Origin: Roseiarcus sp963774195
GTDB lineage: Bacteria > Pseudomonadota > Alphaproteobacteria > Rhizobiales > Beijerinckiaceae
DNA: 64,000 nt
Direction: 5' to 3'
Assembly: GCA_963774195.1 (NCBI GenBank)
Contig: CAVZDY010000001.1
Span: 1,240,001 to 1,304,000 of the forward strand
Notes under the pieces: generated by a model
Databases searched by the model: none
What the model saw: the letters and a program-made list of their open reading frames with translations, nothing else
Told to the model about the DNA's origin: nothing
Translations under genes and position numbers: made by a program
In this document: one piece after another, positions 24,797-32,862 of the stretch
How positions within the stretch are numbered: the stretch's first letter is position 1
Layout: the number at the start of each line of letters is the position of its first letter

Positions 24797-26539
24797 ATGG
24801 CTGGAAGGTTTACGCTCTACTTGATAAAACCCTCGCATTACGACGACGAGGGCTATGTTATTCAATGGGTTCGCTCGGCGATCCCCTCTAACACCCTTGC
24901 CGTCCTCTACGGCCTGGCCTGCGAGTGCCGGGCGCGCGGAGTTCTTGGCGAATCGGTCGACATCGACATCGTCGTCATCGACGAAACGAATACGCGGGTC
25001 CGCCCTGAGCGCATCGCCGACGCCATCGCCGCGGCGGGTGGACAGGGCCTCGTCTGCTTCGTCGGCGTGCAGTCGAACCAGTTTCCCCATGCCGTCGATC
25101 TGGCGCGGCGCTTTCGCGCGCGGGGCGTCCAGGTGGCGATTGGCGGCTTTCACGTCTCCGGTTGCCTGGCGATGTTGCCGGAGACGCCGTCGGATCTGCG
25201 CGAAGCGCAGGCGCTCGGGATCTCGCTGTTCGCGGGTGAGGCGGAGGGCCGGTTCGACGCTGTGCTGGTCGACGCCTACGCGGGCGCGCTGAAGCCGCTC
25301 TACGACTACATGAACGACCCGCCGGCGCTCGAAAGCGCGCCGACCCCGCTGCTGCCCGCCGCGAGCATCCAGCGGACCGCGGGGGTCGTCACCAGCTTCG
25401 ACGCGGGCCGCGGCTGTCCGTTCCAATGTTCGTTCTGCACAATCATCAACGTGCAGGGGCGCAAGTCGCGCTATCGGTCGGCGGACGACGTCGAGGCGAT
25501 CATTCGCGCCAATCTCGCCCAGGGCATCAGCCATTTCTTCATCACCGACGACAATCTCGCGCGCAACAAGAACTGGGAGCCGATATTCGATCGCCTCGCA
25601 GCGATGCGGCGTGACGAGAAGCTCGTCTTCAATTTCGTCATCCAGGTCGACACGCTGTGCCACCGCATCCCACGCTTCGTCGAAAAGGCCGCGGCGGCGG
25701 GCGTGAAGCGGGTTTTTCTCGGCCTGGAGAACATCAATCCGGAGAGCCTGCTCGGCGCGAAGAAGAAGCAGAACCGCATCAGCGAATATCGCGTCATGCT
25801 GCTCGCCTGGAAGGCGGTCGGCTGCTTCACCTATGCCGGCTATATCCTCGGCTTTCCCGGCGATACGCCGGAGAGCATCGTCAGGGATATCAAGATCATC
25901 CAGCGCGAGCTGCCGCTCGACCTGCTCGAGTTCTTCTGTCTCACGCCATTGCCGGGATCGGAGGATCACCAGAGGCTCACCAAGGCGGGCGTCCCGATGG
26001 ACCCCGACATGAACAAATACGACCTCGAACATGTCGTGACCGGCCACGCAAAAATGTCGAGGGCGGAGTGGGAGCACGCCTATCGTCTCGCCTGGGAGAC
26101 CTACTACACGCCCGAGCACATGGCGACCGTGATGCGCCGCGCCGCCGCGATCGGCATCAGCCCCGGCAAGATGATGTTTCTCCTCATCTGGTTCTATGGC
26201 TGCGTGACGGTCGAGAAGATTCATCCGCTCGAGGGCGGCTACCTGCGCCGCAAGGCGCGGTTGGATCGGCGCCCCGGCATGCCGATCGAAAATCCGCTGA
26301 TTTTCTACCCGAAATATGCGCTGGAGCTGATCGGCAAGCATCTGGCGATCGCCGGCATCGTGTGGCGCATGGGCGCGGTGCGGCGCGCGATCAAGCGCGA
26401 CCCCGAGCGGCGGACCTATCGCGACCTCGCGCTCACGGCGGTCACCGAGGCTGAACTCGACGACCTCGAAATGTTCAACGTGACGGCGTCCGCGCGCGCC
26501 GTAGCCGACAAGACGAAGCGGCGGCTGGCGAGCGCCTGA
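24797..26539 (+). CDS. B12-binding-type radical SAM protein
   Basis: A 580-residue enzyme. The N-terminal 170 residues form a Rossmann-like cobalamin-binding type domain (VCFVGVQSNQFPHAVDLARRF, then IGGFHVSGC). The radical SAM core has CPFQCSFC (4Fe-4S cluster ligands) and the glycine motif ISHFFITDDN. The late part FFCLTPLPGSEDHQRL is shared with class B methylase-like proteins. The usual D-x-H-x-x-G cobalamin ligand is not evident, so B12 use is uncertain. It stands alone with no biosynthetic neighbours; the substrate is unknown. Confidence 0.85.
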   Translation: MAGRFTLYLIKPSHYDDEGYVIQWVRSAIPSNTLAVLYGLACECRARGVLGESVDIDIVVIDETNTRVRPERIADAIAAAGGQGLVCFVGVQSNQFPHAVDLARRFRARGVQVAIGGFHVSGCLAMLPETPSDLREAQALGISLFAGEAEGRFDAVLVDAYAGALKPLYDYMNDPPALESAPTPLLPAASIQRTAGVVTSFDAGRGCPFQCSFCTIINVQGRKSRYRSADDVEAIIRANLAQGISHFFITDDNLARNKNWEPIFDRLAAMRRDEKLVFNFVIQVDTLCHRIPRFVEKAAAAGVKRVFLGLENINPESLLGAKKKQNRISEYRVMLLAWKAVGCFTYAGYILGFPGDTPESIVRDIKIIQRELPLDLLEFFCLTPLPGSEDHQRLTKAGVPMDPDMNKYDLEHVVTGHAKMSRAEWEHAYRLAWETYYTPEHMATVMRRAAAIGISPGKMMFLLIWFYGCVTVEKIHPLEGGYLRRKARLDRRPGMPIENPLIFYPKYALELIGKHLAIAGIVWRMGAVRRAIKRDPERRTYRDLALTAVTEAELDDLEMFNVTASARAVADKTKRRLASA

Positions 26540-26572
26540 GGGAAGGCTGCGGGGCCGAAGAGCTTGTCATGC

Positions 26573-26672
26573 GCGCGAAAGCGGGCATCCAGAGAACCGC
26601 CGCAGGTCGAGCGGTCATAGAGCGCCGCGCCACCCACCTGTCATCGCCGTCGCCCCTGGACGCCCGCTTTCG
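26573..26672. repeat. Palindromic repeat split by the IS element
   Basis: GCGCGAAAGCGGGCATCCAG at 26573-26592 is matched by an inverted, slightly varied arm at 26656-26672. The right arm would continue into GCGGGCATGAC now found after the IS element at 28195 onward, so removal of the element restores a GCCCGC-TTTC-GCGGGC hairpin. Confidence 0.65.
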
Positions 26673-28190
26673 AGCGTGTGAACAAATTGGCTTGGGCGCC
26701 TGTCCGTGATTCACTCGTCCTCGACGGGGCGGGGGCGAATCATGGGCGAGGCGCGGGTCATCAAGGCGGATCGTTCTCAGCTTCGTTGGGACATGATCGA
26801 TCTCGATGGATTGCTGCCGGCGGACCACCGGGCGCGGGTCGTCTGGCGGTTTGTCGAGGACCTTGATCTTTCGGCGCTTTACGCGGCGATCCGCTCGCGC
26901 GGTGAGCGGGCCGGGCGTCCGGCGGCCGATCCGGCGGTTCTGCTGGCGCTGTGGCTCTATGCGACGGTCGAAGGGGTGGGCTCGGCGCGCGAGTTGGAGC
27001 GGCTGGCCGAACGGGACCTCGCCTACCGGTGGCTGGCTGGCGGGGTGCCGGTGAACTACCACGGGCTGGCGGATTTTCGGGTCGGGCTGGTCGAGACGCT
27101 CGACCGGCTGTTGACCGAGAGTGTGACGGCTTTGCTGGCGGAAGGGCTGGTTTCGCTGAGCGACATCGCGGTCGACGGCACGAAGGTGCGCGCCAGCGCG
27201 AGCAAGGGATCGTTCAAGCGCGCGGCGCGGCTCAGCGAAATCGAGGCGGCAGTGGAACAACGCCTGGCCGCGCTCAAAGACGAGTTGAAGAGCGACGGCG
27301 CCGCTTCGAGCCGTCGTCGGCAGGCGGCGCGCGAGCGGGCGGCGCGCGAGGTTCAGGAGCGCGCCCAGCGGGCGCGTGCGGCGTTGGCGCGGCTGACCAA
27401 AGAGCGCGCGGCGCGGGCGCAGCGGCATCGCAAGGACGAGGCCAAGAAGAAGGAGCCGAGCGTTTCGTTGACCGATCCTGAGGCGCGCGCGATGCGGTTT
27501 GCCGACGGGGCGGTGCGCGCCGGCTACAATGCGCAAATCGCGGCGGCGCCGCAAAGCGGCGTGATCGTTTCGATCGCGATGACCGACCGCCGCAACGATC
27601 GGCGCCTGGCGATGCCGATGGTGGACGACATCGCCCGCCGCTACGGCAGGACGCCCGACCGCCTGTTGGTCGACACCGGTTACGCCACCCAGGCAGACAT
27701 CGTGGTGCTGGACCACCATCGGGCCGGTCCGGTCGAGGTGTTCGCGCCGCTGCCGGTCGAGCGCGACGACATCAAGCCGGCATCGCGCGCGCGGCGCGAA
27801 CGCCGCCGGGCGCAAGAACCGGAGTGCGTCAAGCGTTGGCGCGAGCGGATGGCGAGCGAAGCGGGCAAGGCCGTCTACGCGCTGCGCAAGCAGATCGAGC
27901 GGGTCAACGCCGACCGCAAGAACCACGGCTTCGGCTTCATCCCGGTGCGCGGCCTCCTCAAGGCGAGAGCGATCGCCCTGTGGCACGCCCTCGCCCACAA
28001 CCTGGTCGCCGCCCACCGGCTGAGGGCCGCAACCGCCTGACCCACGACGCCGGACGGCGCGCCCGACGCGCCGCGAGCGAGCGCCTCAAGCGCTTCGAGA
28101 GCCCGCGCGCTTCCAGTTCAGGCGCCCAACCCGGCCACAGCGCCGCGAACCTCACCCTCGGGCCCCCGAAGTTCAAATCCTTCACAGGCT
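26673..28190 (+). mobile_element. IS1182-family insertion sequence, complete
   Basis: A 1518-bp element. The ends are imperfect inverted repeats: left AGCGTGTGAAC and right (complement) AGCCTGTGAAG. It is flanked by a perfect 6-bp direct repeat CTTTCG at 26667-26672 and 28191-28196, the expected target duplication. One transposase gene fills it. The intact frame, ends and duplication suggest recent and possibly active insertion, in the loop of an intergenic hairpin between the radical SAM gene and rph. Confidence 0.9.
26742..28040 (+). CDS. IS1182-family transposase
   Basis: A 432-residue DDE transposase. The N-terminal DUF772-type region (LRWDMIDLDGLLPADHRARVV, WLYATVEGVGSARELERL) is followed by the first catalytic Asp in DIAVDGTKVRASASKG, a long charged coiled-coil insert rich in Arg/Ala/Glu, the second Asp in LLVDTGYAT, and the C-terminal KNHGFGFIPVRGLLK. 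No frameshift or stop is seen. ATG 26742 lies 69 bases inside the left end. Confidence 0.92.
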   Translation: MGEARVIKADRSQLRWDMIDLDGLLPADHRARVVWRFVEDLDLSALYAAIRSRGERAGRPAADPAVLLALWLYATVEGVGSARELERLAERDLAYRWLAGGVPVNYHGLADFRVGLVETLDRLLTESVTALLAEGLVSLSDIAVDGTKVRASASKGSFKRAARLSEIEAAVEQRLAALKDELKSDGAASSRRRQAARERAAREVQERAQRARAALARLTKERAARAQRHRKDEAKKKEPSVSLTDPEARAMRFADGAVRAGYNAQIAAAPQSGVIVSIAMTDRRNDRRLAMPMVDDIARRYGRTPDRLLVDTGYATQADIVVLDHHRAGPVEVFAPLPVERDDIKPASRARRERRRAQEPECVKRWRERMASEAGKAVYALRKQIERVNADRKNHGFGFIPVRGLLKARAIALWHALAHNLVAAHRLRAATA

Positions 28191-28226
28191 CTTTCGCGGG
28201 CATGACATCGGCCAGGGCAGGGGGCC

Positions 28227-28940
28227 TTAGCCTAGCGCCGCCTTTTGCATCGCGATCAGCCGTTCGACGCCGCCGCGTGCGAGCGCCAGCAATTTGATGA
28301 GCTCGGCTTCGCTGAACGGCGCGCCCTCGGCCGAGCCCTGCACCTCGACGAGCCCACCCGAGCCGGTGAGGACGAAATTGGCGTCTGTCTCCGCGGTCGA
28401 ATCCTCGGCGTAATCGAGATCGAGCACCGGCTCGCCCTTGACGACGCCGCAGGACACCGCGGCGACGTGGTCCTTCAGCGGATTGTCCTTGAGGATCGAG
28501 CGGTGGGTCATCCACTTCAGGCAGTCGTGCAGCGCGACCCAGGCGCCGGTGATCGCGGCCGTCCTGGTGCCGCCGTCCGCCTGCAGCACGTCGCAGTCGA
28601 GCGTGATCTGGCGTTCGCCGAGCTTCGGCAAGTCGACGACGGCGCGCAAGGATCGCCCGATCAGCCGCTGGATCTCGTGCGTGCGGCCGGAGATCTTGCC
28701 GCTCGAGGATTCGCGCCGGGTGCGGGTCGCGGTGGCGCGCGGCAGCATGGCGTATTCCGCCGTGATCCAGCCCTTGCCCTGTCCGCGCAGCCACGGCGGC
28801 GGCTTGTCCTCGAGTGAGGCGGCGCACAGCACATGCGTCTCCCCGAAGCGCACCAGGCACGAGCCTTCCGCGTAGCGCGCAACGCCACGTTCGAAGGTTA
28901 CCTTGCGCATTTCGTCGTTGGCGCGTTGGGAAGGTCGCAT
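28227..28940 (-). CDS. rph: Ribonuclease PH
   Basis: A 237-residue phosphorolytic 3'-5' exoribonuclease that trims tRNA 3' ends. MRPSQRANDEMRKVTFERG, the phosphate-binding stretch RTRRESSSGKISGRTHEIQRLIGRSLRAVVDL (in part) and TLDCDVLQADGGTRTAAITGAWVAL are near-invariant in RNase PH. Length is normal. The SDR gene lies 71 bases upstream on the same strand; the IS1182 element lies just downstream. Confidence 0.97.
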   Translation of the reverse strand: MRPSQRANDEMRKVTFERGVARYAEGSCLVRFGETHVLCAASLEDKPPPWLRGQGKGWITAEYAMLPRATATRTRRESSSGKISGRTHEIQRLIGRSLRAVVDLPKLGERQITLDCDVLQADGGTRTAAITGAWVALHDCLKWMTHRSILKDNPLKDHVAAVSCGVVKGEPVLDLDYAEDSTAETDANFVLTGSGGLVEVQGSAEGAPFSEAELIKLLALARGGVERLIAMQKAALG

Positions 28941-29011
28941 CTCATCATTCCTCGGTGTGAGCGGGTCGCTGTACGACCGGCGACCCGCCAGGGCAATCCC
29001 GAAAGGCTGGA

Positions 29012-29794
29012 CTAGCCGGCGACTGGCACGGTGTAGTTAAGCGCCAGCCTCCCGCCGTCGGGATAGACCGTCTGACCGGTGATGTACGAGGCGTCCTCGC
29101 TGGCGAGGAACGAGGCGACCGAGGCGACCTCTTCCGGCTCGCCGGCCCGGCCGATCGGCGTGCGTTCGAGCACCTTGCGACGCGCGCTGTCGTTGGTCAT
29201 CACCGCATTGCGCGCAAGCTCGGTGAGAATGGTGCCGGGGCCGATCGCGACGACGCGGATGTTGTGCGGCGCGAACTCGACCGCGGCGACCTTGGTGAGC
29301 TGATTGAGCGCGCCCTTCGAGCAGGCGTAGGCGGCGAGGCCCGGAATGGCCAGCAGCGCGTTGACCGAGGACATGTTGATGATGACGCCGCCCTTCCCAG
29401 CGGCGATCATCTGGCGGGCGGCGAGCTGCGTGCCGATGAAGGCCGAGCGCAGATTGGTCGCCATGGTCTTGTCGAAGATTTCGTCGCTCATCTCGACCAG
29501 CGGCGCGTTGAGGGCGACGCCGGCGTTGTTGAGCATGATGTCGAGCCCGCCGAGCTCGGCGATCGTGCGCTCGATCAGCGCGGCGAGGGGTTCCCGCTTG
29601 GTGACGTCGGTCGGCACGAAGATGGCTTTTGCGCCGCCCTGGCGCAGCGCCGCGGCTGCCGCTTCGCCCGCCTCGGCGTCGATATCGGCCATCGCGACCG
29701 CCGCGCCGTCCGCGACGAACCGCTTGGCGCAGGCGAGGCCAATGCCGTGCGCGGCGCCGGTGACGATGGCGATTTTACCGTTCAATCTGGTCAT
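29012..29794 (-). CDS. Short-chain dehydrogenase/reductase
   Basis: A 260-residue classical SDR oxidoreductase. The NAD(P)-binding motif is TGAAHGIG, with an acidic MADID at the end of the second strand that favours NAD. NNAG, a catalytic Ser in NMSSVNA and Y-x-x-x-K in YACSKGA are all present. A GGGAGAGAG site lies before ATG 29794. It is divergent from a FAD-dependent oxidoreductase, which may act in the same pathway. Substrate unknown. Confidence 0.9.
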   Translation of the reverse strand: MTRLNGKIAIVTGAAHGIGLACAKRFVADGAAVAMADIDAEAGEAAAAALRQGGAKAIFVPTDVTKREPLAALIERTIAELGGLDIMLNNAGVALNAPLVEMSDEIFDKTMATNLRSAFIGTQLAARQMIAAGKGGVIINMSSVNALLAIPGLAAYACSKGALNQLTKVAAVEFAPHNIRVVAIGPGTILTELARNAVMTNDSARRKVLERTPIGRAGEPEEVASVASFLASEDASYITGQTVYPDGGRLALNYTVPVAG

Positions 29795-29891
29795 GGGCGT
29801 TCTCTCTCCCGGGGCCGAAGCCAACCTTGACAAGCCTTTAGCACAAATCCCAGATGCGCAAGCCAGGACCTCGTGAGAAAGCGCTCCCGAA

Positions 29892-31073
29892 ATGACGGAA
29901 ACCTATGACGTGGTGATCGCCGGCGGCGCGGCGATGGGATCGTCGACTGCCTATCATCTCGCCAGCCAGCCGGGCTTTTCGGGCCGCATCCTCGTCATCG
30001 AAAAAGACTCGACCTACGCCAAGGCGGCGAGCGCGCTGTCGCTGAGTTCTGTGCGTCAGCAATTTTCCTCCCCGGTCAATATCCGGGCCGGGCTCTATGG
30101 CGTCGAGTTCCTGCGCCGCGCCGCCGAGCTGCTGGCGGTCGACGGCGAGGCGCCCGATCTGCCGCTGCGCGAGAACGGCTATCTCTATCTCGCCACCGAG
30201 GCTGGCGCGCCGACGTTGCAGGAAAATCACGCGACCCAAATCCGCGAAGGGGCGGATATCGTCTTGCTCGAGCCGCAGGAGGTCGCGCGCCGATATCCCT
30301 TCGTCAATGTGGACGGCGTCGCGCTCGCCGCCTGGGGTCGCCGCGGCGAAGGTTGGTTCGACGGCTACGGCTTGACCCAGGCCTATCGCCGCAAGGCGCG
30401 CAGCCTTGGCGTCGCTTATCGAGAGGACGAGGTCGTCGCGGTCGAACGACAGGGCGCGCGCGTGACGGGCGTTACGCTCAAGAGCGGCGCGCGCATCGCC
30501 TGCGGCGCCTTCGTCAACGCGGCGGGCGTCTCGGGGGCGGCGAAGCTCGCGCGCGATCTCGGCGTCGACATTCCGGTCAAATCGCGCAAGCGCTGCGTTT
30601 TCGTCTTCGAGGCCAAGGAGCGCCTCGAAAATTGTCCGCTCATCGTCGATACGACCGGCGTTTACATGCGGCCGGAGGGGCGCACCTACCTCGCCGGCGT
30701 GTCGCCGCCGGAGGAGGACGATCCCGACACCGACGATTTCGACGTCGTCTGGAGCCAGTTCGACGACATCATCTGGCCCGCGCTCGCTCACCGCGTGCCT
30801 GCCTTTGAGGCGATCAAGGCGACGGGCGCCTGGGCGGGCCACTACGATCTCAACGTCTTCGATCACAACGCCATTGTCGGCCGACTGCCCGGCGCCGACA
30901 ACGCCTATCTCGCTGCCGGCTTCTCCGGCCACGGCATGCAGCAGTCGCCGGCGGTGGGGCGAGGGCTCGCCGAACTGATCGCGCAAGGGCGGTATGTGTC
31001 GCTCGACCTCGCCGATTTCGGTTTCGAGCGAATTCACGCTAACCGCCCGCTGATCGAGCGCAACGTTATCTGA
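29892..31073 (+). CDS. FAD-dependent oxidoreductase (DAO family)
   Basis: A 393-residue D-amino acid oxidase/glycine oxidase-like flavoprotein. The dinucleotide fold starts at VVIAGGAAMGSSTAYHLA, with the ribose-binding acidic IEKD at the end of strand 2. The C-terminal FAD motif is YLAAGFSGHGMQQSPAVGRGLAELI. Such enzymes oxidise amines or alpha-amino acids such as sarcosine. The first Gly motif reads G-G-A-A-x-G, slightly off the usual G-x-G-x-x-G. Confidence 0.9.
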   Translation: MTETYDVVIAGGAAMGSSTAYHLASQPGFSGRILVIEKDSTYAKAASALSLSSVRQQFSSPVNIRAGLYGVEFLRRAAELLAVDGEAPDLPLRENGYLYLATEAGAPTLQENHATQIREGADIVLLEPQEVARRYPFVNVDGVALAAWGRRGEGWFDGYGLTQAYRRKARSLGVAYREDEVVAVERQGARVTGVTLKSGARIACGAFVNAAGVSGAAKLARDLGVDIPVKSRKRCVFVFEAKERLENCPLIVDTTGVYMRPEGRTYLAGVSPPEEDDPDTDDFDVVWSQFDDIIWPALAHRVPAFEAIKATGAWAGHYDLNVFDHNAIVGRLPGADNAYLAAGFSGHGMQQSPAVGRGLAELIAQGRYVSLDLADFGFERIHANRPLIERNVI

Positions 31074-31131
31074 CTGAAATGTCAGACGGTTTGGAACAAA
31101 CCCCCTAGTGGCGACGTTCACGATCCAGAAT

Positions 31132-31169
31132 CGTCATTGCGAGGAGAGCGCAGCGACCAAGCAATCCAT
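31132..31169. repeat. Short dispersed repeat, CGTCATTGCGAGGAG type
   Basis: The run CGTCATTGCGAGGAGAGCGC, continuing to AAGCAATCCA, has the layout of the small repeat common in intergenic DNA of Hyphomicrobiales, where it occurs in inverted pairs. One copy only is seen in this window. It lies in the 190-bp gap between the FAD oxidoreductase and cupin genes. Confidence 0.55.
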
Positions 31170-31264
31170 CGTTCCGCTTGGCGCTCGCCTCGAACTGACC
31201 TTGCTTTTGGCGCCTGGACCGAGCGCGCCGGCAAGAATAAAGATGGTCCAAGGGGAGGATCGGC

Positions 31265-31693
31265 ATGCCGCAAGAACAGGCGACGCCCGCGCCTACTGTT
31301 ATCGACGAGGCCTCGGTCACGCCTGATGGGTGGGACGATCCCGCCCGCGGCCGCGTCAAGTGGCGCACGCTCTTCTCACAGAATCTTACCCCAACCGAAG
31401 GCCTGACGTGCGGCGTCGCCGAGTTCGCTCCCGGCGATCGCCTCGAACGCCATCGCCACGCGCCCCCGGAGGTCTACTACGTCGTCGCGGGGGAGGGCGT
31501 CGTCTTTCTCGACGGCCGCGAGATCAGCGTGAAGCCGGGGGCCGCGGTGTTCATTCCCGGCCTGGCCGAGCACGGCATTCGCCAGACCGGCGCCGAGACG
31601 CTGCGCATTTTCTACGTGTTCCCCGTCGATTCATTCGACGGCGTGGAATATCTGTTCGAGGATCCGGCCGAGCGGGCAATGGCAAGCCTGTGA
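31265..31693 (+). CDS. Cupin-domain protein
   Basis: A 142-residue single-cupin protein. Motif 1 is GDRLERHRHAPPEVYYVVAGEG, with H-x-H and Glu metal ligands, and motif 2 is PGAAVFIPGLAEHGIRQTG, with the last His. A divalent metal is probably bound. An AGGGGAGG site sits before the ATG. The cupin fold serves enzymes, sugar isomerases and sensors alike, so no reaction can be assigned. Confidence 0.85.
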   Translation: MPQEQATPAPTVIDEASVTPDGWDDPARGRVKWRTLFSQNLTPTEGLTCGVAEFAPGDRLERHRHAPPEVYYVVAGEGVVFLDGREISVKPGAAVFIPGLAEHGIRQTGAETLRIFYVFPVDSFDGVEYLFEDPAERAMASL

Positions 31694-31776
31694 AGCCGGC
31701 GCGGGGGCAAAACGAGGGAGGGTGAGGGGGATCGGGGGCGCACCCGCGTGGAAGCGGGCGGACCTGGAGCAAGACG

Positions 31777-32178
31777 ATGCCCGATATCAACACCGATAAA
31801 GTGTGCTATGTGATCGCCAAGGCTCGCGAATTGGAAAGCGAGGATGAAGGCGTGGAGGCCGACGCCTCCAATCCGACCGACGACAAATTCGTCAGCGTGC
31901 TCACGGACGACGCTTTCGCCTCCAACCGGGCCGAGCTCAAGGCCTACATCGACGCGATGGATGTGGACGAGCAGTGTGAGCTCGTCGCCCTGAGCTGGGT
32001 CGGGCGTGGCGAGTTTACGGTGGAGGAGTGGAAGTCGGCGATGGCCGACGCGCGCGCCCGCCGGGACGCTCCGACCTCGGCCTATCTCCTGCGCGATCCG
32101 TTGCTCGCCTCTCACCTGGAATATGGCTTGGCGGAGTTCGACGAAACCTGCGAAGGCTTTGCCGCGGATCGTCAGTGA
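31777..32178 (+). CDS. DUF3775-type conserved protein
   Basis: A 133-residue acidic protein with the pattern VCYVIAKARELESEDEG at its front and ELVALSWVGRGEFTVEEW in the middle, as in the DUF3775 family found mostly in alphaproteobacteria. No catalytic motif, signal peptide or membrane segment is seen. It lies upstream of rpsO on the same strand with a 156-bp gap. Function unknown. Confidence 0.82.
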   Translation: MPDINTDKVCYVIAKARELESEDEGVEADASNPTDDKFVSVLTDDAFASNRAELKAYIDAMDVDEQCELVALSWVGRGEFTVEEWKSAMADARARRDAPTSAYLLRDPLLASHLEYGLAEFDETCEGFAADRQ

Positions 32179-32334
32179 GGGAGCCGTGCGCGCCATTTAG
32201 CCTGTGGCGCGCCGCGGAAAATCCTGTATAAGCCGCCGACCCGGGCGCTTTGCCCGGCGACCGACCTGGACGACATCCCGGTTCGGCCGAGTCTCCTGGC
32301 GAGCTAAGTCCCGCCGCAACGAAAGGATAATCCG

Positions 32335-32604
32335 ATGTCGATCACCATCGAGCGCAAGGCCGCGCTCATCAGGGAATATTCCTTGAAGCCCGGCGACACG
32401 GGATCGCCCGAGGTCCAGGTCGCGATCCTCACAGAGCGGATCACCAATCTGACCGGCCACTTCAAGTCGCACGTCAAGGATAATCATTCGCGCCGCGGCC
32501 TTCTGAAGATGGTCTCGCAGCGTCGTACGCTTCTCGACTACGTCAAGAAGAACGACGAAGCGCGTTACAAGACGCTGATCGAGCGGCTCGGCATTCGCCG
32601 CTAA
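32335..32604 (+). CDS. rpsO: 30S ribosomal protein S15
   Basis: An 89-residue primary 16S rRNA-binding protein of the small subunit. KPGDTGSPEVQVAILTERI, NLTGHFKSHVKDNHSRRGL and the ending LIERLGIRR are near-universal. A good AAAGGA ribosome site lies before ATG. A likely promoter -10 (TATAAG at about 32227) lies about 100 bases upstream. As in most proteobacteria it is followed by pnp. Confidence 0.98.
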   Translation: MSITIERKAALIREYSLKPGDTGSPEVQVAILTERITNLTGHFKSHVKDNHSRRGLLKMVSQRRTLLDYVKKNDEARYKTLIERLGIRR

Positions 32605-32620
32605 TCGAAACACAACAGAG

Positions 32621-32777
32621 GGGCGGCGGCGTTCGGCCGTCGCCCGTCGCCAAGGAATGGATCGCGAAAGCCGCGCATCGTTCGTCGTGAGACGTGCGAG
32701 TCGAGGAGCCCGTCGAAGGACGGGCGTTCTTGCGCCCTACGGCAGGATCGCCAGGGACTAAGCTTAAGGCAGTCCCT
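32621..32777 (+). promoter_or_regulatory. rpsO-pnp intergenic leader with three hairpins
   Basis: Three stem-loops are visible: GGGCGGCGGC/GCCGTCGCCC (32621-32630 and 32636-32645), GCCCGTC/GACGGGC (32708-32714 and 32719-32725) and AGGGACT/AGTCCCT (32753-32759 and 32771-32777). In Escherichia coli the matching region is cut by RNase III and lets polynucleotide phosphorylase repress itself. A like role here is inference. Confidence 0.55.
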
Positions 32778-32862
32778 CGCCATCTTGCCGTCCGTGAGGG
32801 GAGCGGGCAGTCTGGGCTGAAGGCTTTCGCATCCTAATCGCCAAGAAAAGGATGATGAAACC

